Assembly: GCA_016508695.1 (NCBI GenBank)
Contig: VNKQ01000017.1
Coordinates: forward strand, 1,116,001-1,180,000
Reading direction: 5' to 3'
DNA: 64,000 nucleotides
Origin: Hyphodiscus hymeniophilus
Lineage: Eukaryota > Ascomycota > Leotiomycetes > Helotiales > Hyphodiscaceae
Shown piece after piece: positions 25,538 through 36,372 of the stretch (the first letter of the stretch is position 1; the number at the start of each line of letters is the position of its first letter). A program made the position numbers and the translations under genes. A model generated the notes under the pieces. That model made no database searches, was not told the origin of the DNA, and worked only from the letters and a program-made list of their open reading frames with translations.

Positions 25538-28500
25538 ATGACGCGTCCCGAAGGTTATGACAGTCAATTACAAGCCCATGATGATAAGGTCCATTCTTCG
25601 CCTTCTGTAGGCCAACTTGAAACCTCGAAAGACAAAGGCAGCGATGACACCATTTTAGATCCCGGCATTCTTGAGCAAGAGACCCAGCAGGATAGTCTAA
25701 GAAGCCGTGTTGAAGACACTCAATTCGAGGAGCTTGAACGAGAAACACAGATCGAGGATGATGAGCTAGATCTGATATCCTGGAAATCAACTATTCCCTC
25801 AGCAACCGACTGTGCAGCAGTGCCCGAGGCCCCGCCAGACCAACCATTTGTTCCTGGTGTTGAGAGACCTAAAAGCCTCGACCTTGATGACAACCTTCCA
25901 GCCTTTAAGTTCCAAAAGGGGCCACAACGCCCAAGGCCCGGCCAATACAGCAGACCTTTAGGGGGAAACCCTGATGCCCATCAAAACACCATATTACAGG
26001 CGATTGAGACAAACCTGGCGAAAGCAGCACCTAGTCCTGATGTGGCATCCAAATTCAATTCGTCGCCTCCCAACTTCAACGATACATATGCCAAGGAGGC
26101 GGTGATTAGCAGAGAACAGCTAGGGATACCTGTGGAGCTGGCAAATTCTTGCCAGTCTAGCGCAGCAGGCAACAGCGTGCAGATGGTGGTCTTGCCACCC
26201 CCAGAAGGTATGTTCAACTGAATGTCCACTCACAAAGGCTTACACGTTTGATAGTTTTTGAACCTAATCAATCCATGGGCCCTAAATTCAACCGAGTCAG
26301 TTCCTCCTCGGAGCAAAAGCAAGCACAGGCTGACATCACGAAGCTTCCATCTCCGACAGGCACCCCTCCCGTGCCTCTGCCGCCTCCATCAACCGGGCTC
26401 ACAAAGGAGCAGGCTTATGAAGGTCTCCAGCAGGCGCCCACAAACTTGGTTTCCAAGGAACATCTCATGCATAAATCTTCACCTCTGTTCAACGATCCTG
26501 CAAAAGAGACACAGTCTCTGCCACCAAAAGCTCCCAATTCTCTGTCAAAGCTCTCTAATAGGCGAGTATTGAATTCCGATCTTCCTCTCCCACTTCTCCT
26601 CCTACTAACGACCATTGAAGGAGTCGCAAACCATGCCCCATGAAGCAGCCTTTTCCAGAGGTTTCACCACCACGTTCGAAAAGTAACCCAAGCTTGCATC
26701 GACATCGTAGCAGTCGTGCACTTCGACCCACAAGTGTCAATAGAATAGTTGCTATTCCAGCTCCTAGCCGACAAATTTTCGATCTTCCAAAATCCGGCGT
26801 TTTTGCTGGCCAGGGAAAGATACCTACGCCACACGAAACTAGTACTGATCGTACAAGTCGTCCAGAATTTGCACCTGCCGTCCGCAGCAGATCCGATAAG
26901 GAACCGGCTAGCATTACCCCCGACAGTGTTGATGGCATAAAAGAAATAGGGATGCAAACAGATGGTCTCCCTTTGCCTGCTAATCTGCAGCACAACGAGC
27001 ATCAAAAAGAGTCAAAAGACCATACTCAAGCATTAGTTGCACTTGAATCGGCACTTGTACCTCATGAACCACATCTTGATGAAGGATTCCTCCCTCCCGA
27101 GACTGCTTATTCACATCGTGGTGACGGTGAAGTTCGTGGGAATCAAATCGATAGCGAAGATCAGCATCAGTTTCAAATTCAGCCATCTTCGCAGCCCCAA
27201 TCTCGGCCTCAGTCCGGACTCAGCAACACCGCCAAACTACGAAGACCTCTTGAAACGGATGAAATGATTCCGCAGGGTGTCTCTGAGTCTACTGCTTTGA
27301 GCGTTAAACAACCAATGAGGGTTCGGAAATCAGCAAGTCGACCGGCGCCCACCAATCCAGTGGATAAACTGCACCGGCAGGTCGAGATTCACCATCAAAA
27401 TCCTCTAAGCACACTCAAAGGTATCCGCGGCTTCATGCAAGTTTTCCCTGATCTCGAGAAAATACTGCATGAGTATCAAGATCAGAAGACTATCCTCGAA
27501 GCACAACAGGCGGAAATCGAGAAGCTCAATCTCTCCACCATTGAGTCCAGCACGGAGATCCAACGACTGGAGAATGAAAAATTGGGTTTGACTGCCAAGG
27601 TCAAGAGATTTTCTGAAATCAGTGCAAAATACAAAGCGCACATGAATGACGTGGTTCAAGCCCAGAAGTACCTAGTCGACGAACAGAAAATAATCAAGGT
27701 TCAGTCTGCCGCGATTCGAAAAGAAACGAAAGCTGTTCTGGAAGCTCGTGCAGAGAGAGAAAATCATGAGACAAAACTTGAAAAGTTGATTGCCAGTGCG
27801 AAAGAGCTAGGACTGTCTGTGGACAAGATGCAGGAATGTAAGTGGATCGTCTCAATTCCAAGAGATTACGAAGATTAAATTGACAGCAATTAGTGCAAGT
27901 TGAGAATATGAAGTACAAGAGCGACATTGAAAATCGTAAGCTACTCTTTGAATGTCGAGAAATTATACTAAAAGTTTGTAGTCCAGAAAACCAACGAAAT
28001 ACTTAACTCAGAAGTCAATGCCAGGGTGCTTGAATTGGGCCACGAGCGCCACATCACGGAACAGTTGCAGAAGAGCCTGACTGCACGAAACGAAACTCAT
28101 CGAGAACTCCTCGAGACTCTCAAGACGGCGCACATAACCATAGCTGACGAGCTTACGAAAGAAGGAAGCTTGTTGGCAAGCATGGTTAATTCAGAGAACT
28201 CGATTCAGACAAAGTACACTCCCTCTCAATGTGATTGTCAGACACTGACACTCTTAGGATTGATGAATTATCTGCCATTGTCAATGCAGCCAACATTCGA
28301 GACCCGGAGTTACCACCCACGTTAATCAAGCTCATCGAGGATCTCTATACGAGGTTTGTGACTACGCTACCAGGCTACCCCTAAAAAACAATCCTTTCAA
28401 GCTGACCACCATCTGAAATATCAGAATAGAGACTAAGCTAAGAGCCTCTGAGAATCAAGACCAAATTTGGAATGAAGCCAGCTTCGAGCTGTTCGATGAC

Positions 28501-30888
28501 CTCAAAGAACGCATCAATGAGCTTCGCCTTGACGAAGACATGAGAGCAAGTCTCAAAGAGCGCATCACTGAGCTTCGAGAGTCAAATGCAGCTTTGAGCG
28601 CAAGTGAGTGTGCCCAAGAGCTCGAACGCCAATCAATGGCAAAACGCCTCGATGAAAGTGGACGAGAACTGTCTGCCTGCAGAGATCAGCTGACAGCTAA
28701 GTCTAACGAGCTCGCTTCTTTTCGAGCACGTCCGACGGAGGACTCGACCCTCCTTGCTAAAATCCATGATCTGGAAAATATAAGGACGACACTAGAAAGT
28801 CAAATCACATTAGTAAATCAGGAAGCTTCGAAAGCCAAGGAAGAGTTGACATCATGTCGAAAGACAGCGCTCAAGGCGCAAGAAGAGTCCCAGCGATTGG
28901 AGGCCAGACTCATGGAGGCCGAAACCCGGATCACACGTTTCGCAGAAGACAAGAAAGTTTATCTCGCCACTCACAAAGCCGATACCGAAAAGGCATGCCT
29001 GGAGGTTGCAAAGAAGATACAGGCTGCGAAAATTGAGGCACAAATACAACATGACGGTATGGTCAAGAACTTGGAACAGCGGCGCTCCGAGGCAGAGAAA
29101 GAATTGGCACTTGCCCAGGAAGAGATCCGAAGGAACCAGGAAGAAAGGGTCAGCCATATCAGCAATTTTAGTAAACTGCAGGAGGAACTTCTACTGTGCA
29201 AGAAGCAAATGGCGCAGCAATCTGCCTATATCAAACATGCTAATGAAATTGGCCAACGACTGCCAGATCGAGAAGAATTCGATCAGCGTGACTTCGCAAT
29301 ACAACAAGCTCTTGCCGACGTGTCAACGGTTAGAATGTATTTCGAAACGGTTCAAAAAGCAACATCGCAGAAGGTTAACGATGCCGTCATCACTCATCAA
29401 AAGGAAGCCGAAGAACTCATCAAGAAAATCGACGCCTTGCAGGAGGACAAAGCTACTTTAGAGGAACAGAAGCTTGGAATCCAGAAAACCTACGACGCTT
29501 TCAAAGCCAATACTGACCGAGGCTTGAAACAATCTGGAATTTGGTTAGGGACTCCATCTGTTGACGAAGGGGCTACGGACCCGGTTCAAACCCCGCGTCA
29601 CATCAGTCCAACTGCTGCCCCTACTTCTAAGTTCTTTGCCACCCAACCTCCTTCCTCGACAAGCTCTGATTTGGCCTTGTCGCAAGCAGGAATGAGCGAT
29701 TTCGAGGCTTTCAGCAATATGACTGGTACTCTGAAGGATGTCTTGCACCAGAATGAACGCAAAAGAGGATCACTTGCACAACGCGCCCCTGTGCTTTTCG
29801 GTAACATACTGCGCACCAAATACGATACTACTCCCAGAACTGTTAATCGTCAACAAGCATCTTCAACGGTCAGAACCACTACCGCACTTGGCAATCTGAT
29901 CAACGAATCATCGTCTTCAAATCAAGCTACTCAAAAGAAACTGAGACCTGCCAATCGAAAATCAAGCGGATTTGGCCAACCGGCACTGATCCAGGAGGTA
30001 ACAACAATAAAAGAACAGTCGCTGATCACCCCACTGAAAGAAGCAAGACACATATCTGGAGCCTCTTCTCCAGATTCTTCTGACCCTTTGTCGGACCTAA
30101 ACTCTTCCATCTTCAGCAATGTAGATCAGCCGCAATATAATGAGGAAGATCTGCATCGGGTGTATTTGGAACCCGAGCCTTCGAAAACCAAAACTCATGG
30201 CAAGAAAGAAAGTATTGGAAGACGTACATCAGCTGGGTCTGTATCAAACGCGGACACCGTTACCAGCGTAAAGTTCGATAACAACCCGACAAACTTTCAC
30301 TATTCGAAAGACCACGAGATAACTAATGCCAATGACCACCATACGATGCCGCTACAAACTCTATCTACAACCGACGAGTCAGCTCGCCGAAGAATCTCCA
30401 TGCCGCTGAAGAGCGCTCTGAAAAGGGCCAGCAAAGGCCCTGACGCGAGCAGCACTCATGATGCTACGAACATGACCCAGATCCTTAGGTCTAATCCAAA
30501 CAATCCGACCGTGCCAAAGGCACCTCGTACGTCCCTCAACAAGCATCAGGCTTCGGGACGACGAGGCAGCATGGGCTCATCGCTTTTTGGTACCGTGACC
30601 GGTTTCAAGCCAGACAGCAGATCTCAAGCATTGGCCGTAACTTCATCAATGCAGGAATCATCAGCAAAGGTAGTCGTTAGCAATGGGGAGAAGTCACCTT
30701 TGATGCGAGCCCCTCCCCGGAATCCGAAAAAAAGACCTGCCGAGGGCATGCAAGAGCCCGCGAAGCCTTTCAAGCAGCCACGAGTTACCCTACGCATTCC
30801 GAACCAGGGTCGAAAAGAGAGCAGGACCGTCATTCCGGACTCTCAGGAACAACTTCTCCCCGCCCAAGCATGCACACCACGTCCCTGA
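25538..30888 (+). CDS. large coiled-coil protein of unknown function
   Basis: Not recognised as a named family. Seven exons fit in phase: 25538-26207, 26255-26561, 26621-27837, 27894-27935, 27982-28213, 28258-28353 and 28425-30888, giving 1675 residues. The N-terminal part is acidic and disordered. From about residue 600 to 1150 the sequence is strongly heptad-like and rich in Glu/Lys/Leu/Gln, the mark of long coiled coils; a short motif LKERI-x-ELR occurs twice in close succession. The C-terminal third is Ser/Pro/Lys/Arg-rich with nuclear-signal-like clusters (NPKKRPAEG) and ends near VIPDSQEQL. That points to a nuclear scaffold, chromosome or spindle-pole role, but this is inference. Intron 2 needs a GC donor (26562, GCGAGT) to keep frame. 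A meiotic or kinetochore protein is possible and cannot be shown from sequence alone. Confidence 0.8.
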
Positions 30889-31329
30889 ATTTCTGCCATT
30901 CTATGTAGATGAAGATGACACTGACGGAATAGCTACCAAATTCGGGGACATGGGAATTTACGTGCTTTGTCTTGCTTGCACTTGTAGCCAGATGTCAACA
31001 AGGATTGGAGGGAGGGATGAGAAGAAATTGCAATTAGCTTAATAGCTTGGTGCCAGAGAGGTTGACTCTTCGGGAGACGCTTACTGACTTGCTAAGATGT
31101 ACTTCATATTTGTGCCTGGTCACGAGAAGATGAGCTTGGCTTTATTTGCTTCAAATGCGACTGTAGCTTCCATTCCAAACATGCCTGTGATGTTTGCCCA
31201 AACGCCGTGCCATGCATCCCCAACACCGTTGTACAGCTTTATTATACAAACACCAAGCATTTGACTCGTCTGGTGAATCTTCTCTCGCCGCTTTGATTAC
31301 ACCCTTCGATTTCGAATCTGTGCGGCCCA
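30889..31329. other. intergenic region between convergent genes
   Basis: About 0.44 kb between the coiled-coil gene and the bL33m gene. No gene recognised. Confidence 0.5.
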
Positions 31330-31768
31330 TCATGAATTCTTGCTACCACGCTTCTGCTCCAAAAATAACACCTGCTTTCTCACTGCAAAACCCACAAGTT
31401 AGCCTCGTCTCTTCAGCTGCGCTTCAACATGGCCTCGGTCGACGCTTCTATTCCAACATTCTCTTCTCCAGACGAACACCCAGGGACTGCCATTCACCAA
31501 TCCACTTCCCGGCCACTCAGTTATAAACGGTGTAGACGTACCGACAGGATCATACTTCAGCATACTCAACGGGCGATGCGTGCGCGGTCGTACGAAGGTC
31601 TTGTAGTACCCGGTGAGCGCCATTGAGACGAGGCGTACTGCTATCGTTCGGGATTTGGCTGTTAGAGGGGATTGTTAGCTGGGGTTTTCATGGCAGATTG
31701 GCAGGGCATTGAGAGCTGGCGCAGGGATGTGAGGCCCAAGGGAAGGGTGACGTACCCTTTTTCGCCAT
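31330..31768 (-). CDS. MRPL39: mitochondrial large ribosomal subunit protein bL33m
   Basis: A 60-residue protein of the mitochondrial ribosome, related to bacterial L33 and yeast Mrpl39. Three minus-strand exons: 31768-31756 (13 nt), 31658-31542 and 31382-31330. Joined, they read MAKKAKSRTIAVRLVSMA, then TGYYKTFVRPRTHRPLSMLK, then YDPVVRKQVLFLEQKRGSKN and a final Ser, which matches the L33 family along its whole length. It is easy to miss because no single exon is longer than 39 codons and the first holds only four. Donors GTACGT at 31755 and 31541 and acceptors at 31659 and 31383 all keep phase. It overlaps unrelated antisense open frames that I reject. Confidence 0.9.
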
Positions 31769-32010
31769 TGTGAGGTTCGTGGAGAAGGATTTGCTTGGAG
31801 AAAAAAGCTCAAGATAGGTATTTAGTCGTTGTCGAGATGCCCGGATCGGGAATTTAGAGCTACAACGAATGTGGCCTGAGGTGTCAAGCCCCTCCGCACG
31901 TGATACGAATATGTCTCGAAAAGGGACAGCTGAATCAGGTTTGCACTTCAGTAGGTATGAGTGCCGTGTACCTAAATCCTGCTATTTGAGATATCGTTTA
32001 TCGTTATAAT

Positions 32011-32785
32011 TCACTTCCTCGGTTCCCTCCTAAGAATAAAATATTGCACGACTCCGCCTTCAGCATCGAAATCTCCGAGATTGATATCGAATCTGTCAAG
32101 CTCTTCATAGCCCTCTGCTCGAAATAAGGCCGCTGCCTGAGGTCCAGCTTCGATATATAGAGCGGCTCCTCTTTCATCAGCGATCTCGCCGACCTTCTTG
32201 GTCAACAATTTTCCCAAGCCTTTCCGTCGAAGCCCCGGAAGAACCATTAATCCCAATTGTTCTAAATCGTTCAGTAACCGTCCTCTAAGGCGTAAGGAAA
32301 TCAACCTACTGAAGTGCTTCTCAGGGTCATAACCACGCTGACCCAGGAGTGGGGCGAAATGAGTGCCATAGTACTCCAAAAGTTTCTCGTTTCCAGGTAG
32401 AGTGTCTCCTTTCGTCTTCATCCTCGACTTCTGTTCTTCAGTCAGAGATACTGGCAGTTCAAGCCCGGTGAAGCCTAAGAATTTTCTTGGATACCATCAG
32501 CTTGACAGTCATTTGCCTCCGAATTGGCGGCGGATCTTACCCCTCTTCATCCACCGCTTTCCATATGGAACTCGCTCCCATCTCCTTTCCCGGCCCCAGT
32601 CTTAGTCGGACACCTTCTCCAACTGATCGTATTTGGTCATCAAACGATGCATTGCCCATTGACGCTTTCCACAGAGGATCGTGCTCCATGCCTTTGACCC
32701 GAAGCCGGGTAATGTCTTCTGCATCGTCGATCGTCGCTTGGACGACTTTGAATGCCATTACAGCCAGTTTTCCTTGTAAATCCAA
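32011..32785 (-). CDS. GNAT-family N-acetyltransferase
   Basis: Transfers an acetyl group from acetyl-CoA to an amine; the substrate is unknown. Minus-strand exons 32785-32541 and 32485-32011 give 239 residues. The 54-nt intron starts GTAAGA, and the acceptor after ATCCAAG gives the in-frame GKFLGFTGLELP; the nearer TTAG acceptor would cause a stop. The acetyl-CoA motif is LGLMVLPGLRRKGLGKLLTK near residue 170, followed by ALYIEAGPQAAALFRAEGYE, both typical of GNAT motifs A and B. Start may instead be the second Met (MAFKVVQATIDDA, 32758), nine codons on. Fungal relatives are often annotated only as acetyltransferases. Confidence 0.85.
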
Positions 32786-33211
32786 GCTATACTTTATGCA
32801 ACTTCAGAAGAAGTCAATAACTTTGGAAAAATCAAAGCCTTGGCGGTTGATGCAGAAGGTCGGATGGCATGTCAGCCTTCCTATCTTGGACTAGTAGGTG
32901 TTTGTTCCTATTCCCTATGTCTTTTGTATCACACTTCACATATTCCTTAATTATTGGGAGTAAGTGCCTTTCATTAACGAAATATATTACTCTCTCGTGG
33001 GAACAAGAGGAACTCTCACCAAAACACACTCTTGCTTAGCTCAAATCCCCGAGCAGAGGTGGAGAATTGGATAGGCAGGCTTGACGGAAATACGCAAGTA
33101 CCTGATGCATTTTTTTAATGTTGGGCGTGAATGACCTGATGGACGTCGATCTAGCGTGTTTCGTTGAAGCCGTGACTGCTCAATGATGATCCATAAATTC
33201 TTATGCTCTGA

Positions 33212-33460
33212 CTTCTTCCCATCTTTCAACCGAGAAACAAACACAGTAGAGAACAGCATTCCAATCGTATCCTCTCAAAAGCGCTGAATTCCCCGAGTCT
33301 ATACAACGTGTCTGCATCAACTCTGCGAGAATCTGGATACCCTATATTGCCATTTATATGCTGCCTGTGTGGGCATTGTAGGCATTGTAAAATATGTTTC
33401 GTGTGCGATCATCGACAGTGCGCGGACTGTTTCGGCCTACCAGAGCTTGCCGATTTGTGA
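33212..33460 (+). CDS. possible terminal exon with a cysteine cluster (no start seen)
   Basis: An 82-codon open frame bounded by an in-frame TGA at 33209 and a TGA at 33458, with no ATG in frame. Its C-terminal third reads CCLCGHCRHCKICFVCDHRQ followed by CADCFGLPELADL. Cysteines are spaced in CxxC pairs with nearby His, as in small zinc-binding proteins. Because it lacks a start, it would have to be the last exon of a spliced gene; acceptor-like AG sites occur at 33247-33257. A short upstream reading (MDVDLACFVEA, from 33140) could be a first exon but this was not proven. No family name is assigned. Chance is not excluded. Confidence 0.3.
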   Translation, partial: LLPIFQPRNKHSREQHSNRILSKALNSPSLYNVSASTLRESGYPILPFICCLCGHCRHCKICFVCDHRQCADCFGLPELADL

Positions 33461-33801
33461 AAACCAGATGAAGCGTTGGTGGTATGACATTGGGCTTTCA
33501 AATGGCTTGGGCCTGAGAGTTGAACATGTTCGATATTGCTGTACCAACAAAGAATTCCATGGAGTTTGATATTAGTCTGGATCCGTTCAACGAAGTGACC
33601 GCCAGAGTCGCATATACTTCAGGGATGCTTTTTTAACGGGACCTCCCTGAGCGGCTCTAATCCGAAACCAGATGACTTTACGTTGAAATATGAAGAGATG
33701 TTTAGTTATCCAAATAAGATCTGTGCCACCAATCAAAGTAGAGCTTGATAAAACGCTTCTGTGGTCGTATGTTGTCACCCCGGTCTTCCCACTTTAACAT
33801 A

Positions 33802-33889
33802 GCTAACATTCATCCAGCAATGGTTAGGATTCCACCCTTCCATGCATCTGATGTAAGGTGGAGGTTCGTGTTCGATTCACGGCAGTTGC
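33802..33889 (+). other. tRNA-like relic (Glu/Gly type)
   Basis: Three tRNA arms can be folded: D stem ATCC/GGAT (33812-33815 with 33827-33830) around an 11-base loop with GGTTA, anticodon stem CCACC/GGTGG (33832-33836 with 33857-33861), and a T arm CGTG-TTCGATT-CACG (33867-33881). The 20-base anticodon loop would need an intron of about 13 bases. The acceptor stem pairs only five bases and needs a bulged T. It resembles fungal tRNA-Glu in AATGGTTAGGATTCC. Best read as a decayed or tRNA-derived sequence. Confidence 0.25.
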
Positions 33890-34527
33890 AATGTGATTTA
33901 TTTTTTGCGTTCTATTACCTTTTTACCAGTCTCTGTGTTGCATTGTCCTGCGTTTATAAACAGTTTGTGTCCCTCCACCAGCTCCTTTTTTGTGTGGTGA
34001 TCCATAAAATAGCCGAGAATATACGCCTACTGTACCTCCCTCCGTATGTCTTCGTCACTTGGTCTTAAAGTTGGCGCTGAGAGACCGAGTTTTGCGAAAA
34101 TCTACTTGGTTACAGTAAAGCAGATTAAGAAATGTGGTTGTGGGTAACGCTCAATGTTTGGCTACGAAACTTGATAAGTCTTCGAAGGATGACCTTGGCC
34201 GCCTCGAAAGGAAAGAAGTGTCAAATTCGAAATAGATGCAGAAATGAAGTTGCCACACTTTTGATTGAATATTTCTCATTTAATCTATTGTCCTGGCTGT
34301 TTGTTACAACTCGTGGAGATGTGTATCTTGCCTGCGTTGTGGGTAAAGCGCTCCTATAATGGTATTATATCCTCAAGACCAATAAAAGGCATAGCGGTTT
34401 TCGTGACGCGTGCATACATTGTAGCGCCTAGCAGTGTATCTCAAGCTGTCCCCCAGCAGCCCCTTCCCAATGACGCTAAATTCAAAGTTGTTGTATTTGC
34501 TGGAGACCCCCTCTAGATTCCACAAGC

Positions 34528-35712
34528 TCATGAACCTGAAGCTTCGCCATGCTCCGCTTCTTCTTCTTCCTGTGCCACTCCCTCTTCCGCTCCGTTCGTG
34601 TCCGGTTCAACATGCCCTGAACCACCATTGAGGCCATTTGTGGATGACGCCTTCCCATAGCGCGCTATCCGCTCAGCCTCTTTCTTCTCCCGCAGCGCCT
34701 CAGTCTCTTGTCGAAGCTTCTCCCAAGTATCATCCTCATCCTCAACTTCATCATCAGACTCATCCTCATCACCACTTGCATTCCAATCACCCTTCTCGAA
34801 CATGGCACGGCCAGTAGCTTCTTTGGCCACCCGTGCTTGATCTTCGGCCGCCTTCTTATCCATACGCTCTGCTTTCCACTTCGCAAAGGTCTCAGGCGTA
34901 ACGGGTGTAAGTGTGCCAGTAAGCTTGTGGCGTTCGGATTCAAGGAAGTCTTCGAGTGTAAGAGTTTTGAGAGGCGATTTGTCCATAAGGGCTTTTTCGG
35001 CAGCTCGTTGTTCTTTTGTTTTCAGGACGAATCTGCTGTTCGTTAATATAGAGGAAAAACTGGGGAGCAGGACGACTAACCCCGGAGGTAGTTTATGCTG
35101 GTACATGCATTTATCGCCTCCATTCGGACATGTCCAAAACCAACCATATTTACCATCCTCAATTGCCTCAATAAAGAACTTGCAGACCTTATCCGTGGTC
35201 GACTTCTGGTTTCCCTTTTTAGAAAGCACGACAGCCTTCAGCTTCTCCTCGTCCCAGTCCTCCGAAGTCTCCGCCTTCCTCTTCGCCTCGTCCTCTTCTC
35301 TCATGTCCTGATATAAATCTTTCTTTTCCGATTTCCTCTCGATATTCAAATCGTGTGAGAATTTGCACTTCCGCCCCTTCTCGCAATGGCCCTTCTTATA
35401 GAACTGACATAGCACAGTCTTGGGATCCACACCAAAGGCCACTTTCTGGACCTGTAGGGGCTTGAACAATTCTGCTTCTTCCCTCTTTGCTGCTTCAGAG
35501 GCGAGCTTCTCCTTCTCGCGCTGAGCCTTCTCGGCCTCCTTCCTCTTCTCTTCGGGTGAGCCTCCTGCCTTTGCGGATGTTTTCATCTGCGATATCACTT
35601 TTTGTGCTTGGGCGCCTTTTTTGTTCTTCATGCCGAAGGTCCTGTCCTCAACTATCTTCGTGGCAGAAGGCTTCTTGCCCCCGCCTTGCTTTTCGACTTT
35701 CTTGGGAGGCAT
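34528..35712 (-). CDS. TMA46: translation machinery-associated protein TMA46 (DRG-binding CCCH zinc-finger protein)
   Basis: Cytosolic partner of the DRG/RBG GTPases (ZC3H15/DFRP1 family), linked to ribosomes. Exons 35712-35081 and 35032-34528 give 378 residues. A Lys-rich N-terminus (MPPKKVEKQGGGKKPSATK) is followed by two CCCH fingers: CQFYKKGHCEKGRKCKFSH and CKFFIEAIEDGKYGWFWTC, the latter continuing to CMYQH. The DFRP region has LTLEDFLESERHKL and FAKWKAER, then an acidic tail. The 48-nt intron (35080-35033, GTTAGT..CAGCAG) is a multiple of three and has no stop, so the whole span is open. It is called an intron because removing it yields LPPGFVLK, the conserved form. Divergent from OST4. 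Confidence 0.93.
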   Translation of the reverse strand: MPPKKVEKQGGGKKPSATKIVEDRTFGMKNKKGAQAQKVISQMKTSAKAGGSPEEKRKEAEKAQREKEKLASEAAKREEAELFKPLQVQKVAFGVDPKTVLCQFYKKGHCEKGRKCKFSHDLNIERKSEKKDLYQDMREEDEAKRKAETSEDWDEEKLKAVVLSKKGNQKSTTDKVCKFFIEAIEDGKYGWFWTCPNGGDKCMYQHKLPPGLVVLLPSFSSILTNSRFVLKTKEQRAAEKALMDKSPLKTLTLEDFLESERHKLTGTLTPVTPETFAKWKAERMDKKAAEDQARVAKEATGRAMFEKGDWNASGDEDESDDEVEDEDDTWEKLRQETEALREKKEAERIARYGKASSTNGLNGGSGHVEPDTNGAEEGVAQEEEEAEHGEASGS

Positions 35713-36201
35713 CTTGGCGAATCGCTAAAGGTTGGACGCAGTAAATACTGTATTTGAGAAAGAGGATTTGTTGTTTTGATGGCGGCGTATCCTAGAGAGG
35801 TAGATAATCCAGAAATGACCGTGGGTGAGTGGTTGAAGGCTGCTCGAGTGACTTCAGAGGGGGATCTTTGCCAATGACAAAATATAGCGGTGGGGACCGG
35901 TAAGTGGCTGGATTTGGCGAGGATCTTAGCGGGCCCGCTCCTCTAGAATGTCGAGAGCTACAAGCTGGCATCATGAAAGCTGGGGTTTGCGACAACGGAA
36001 TTCCAATAACATCAGCAATTCGTTGAATTTAGGTCAAACTTGTGCAGGTATGATTTCGGCAGCCGCTCTCTCCTCTTGAATAGGCAGTCAAAGCTAACTT
36101 TCCTACCAGCTTCCTCAATCCAACTCTCTGACTACGTGGCTATTACCCAGAAGCTCTCGGTGTCCAATTCCAATCATCACGACGGTCCCGATTCCAAAAA
36201 A
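35713..36201. promoter_or_regulatory. shared upstream region of TMA46 and OST4
   Basis: About 0.49 kb between divergent starts. An ATG at 36040 is in frame with OST4 but the extra 54 residues look like leader, so it is not used as the start. No named site recognised. Confidence 0.4.
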
Positions 36202-36372
36202 ATGATTTCCGACGATGAACTCTACCGTCTCGCGATCTTCCTCGGCTCAGCTGCGATGCTGCTGATCATTCTATACCATTTCCTCGAGGTCAACTCAGTG
36301 GAGGAATCAGCAGAGGATAGCAAGGTTGCAGGCGCATCACAGCTAGACACCAAAGTTGCAGTTGGGAAATGA
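36202..36372 (+). CDS. OST4: oligosaccharyltransferase subunit OST4
   Basis: A tiny ER membrane subunit that holds the STT3 catalytic subunit to the rest of the N-glycosylation complex. 56 residues. It starts MISDDELYRLAIFLGS, continuing AAMLLIILYHFLEVN; yeast OST4 starts MISDEQLNSLAI. One transmembrane helix covers about residues 8-27, and a hydrophilic tail of about 25 residues is longer than in yeast (36 residues). The start at 36202 is chosen on this match, although the frame is open upstream to 36040. ALG2, further along the window, feeds the same N-glycan pathway. Confidence 0.88.
   Translation: MISDDELYRLAIFLGSAAMLLIILYHFLEVNSVEESAEDSKVAGASQLDTKVAVGK

Larger units (their letters stand above)
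32786..34527. other. gene-poor region with a cysteine-cluster exon and a tRNA-like relic
   Basis: About 1.7 kb with no long gene. Two small items inside are listed separately: an open frame with a dense cysteine cluster (33212-33460) and a tRNA-like sequence (33802-33889). The rest is AT-rich with short open frames only. Confidence 0.45.

Noticed and set aside
31194..31526. 110-codon plus-strand frame over the bL33m gene
   Set aside because: Antisense to a motif-supported three-exon gene; no motif of its own.
36040..36201. N-terminal extension of OST4
   Set aside because: OST4 proteins begin MISD; the upstream in-frame residues look like untranslated leader.
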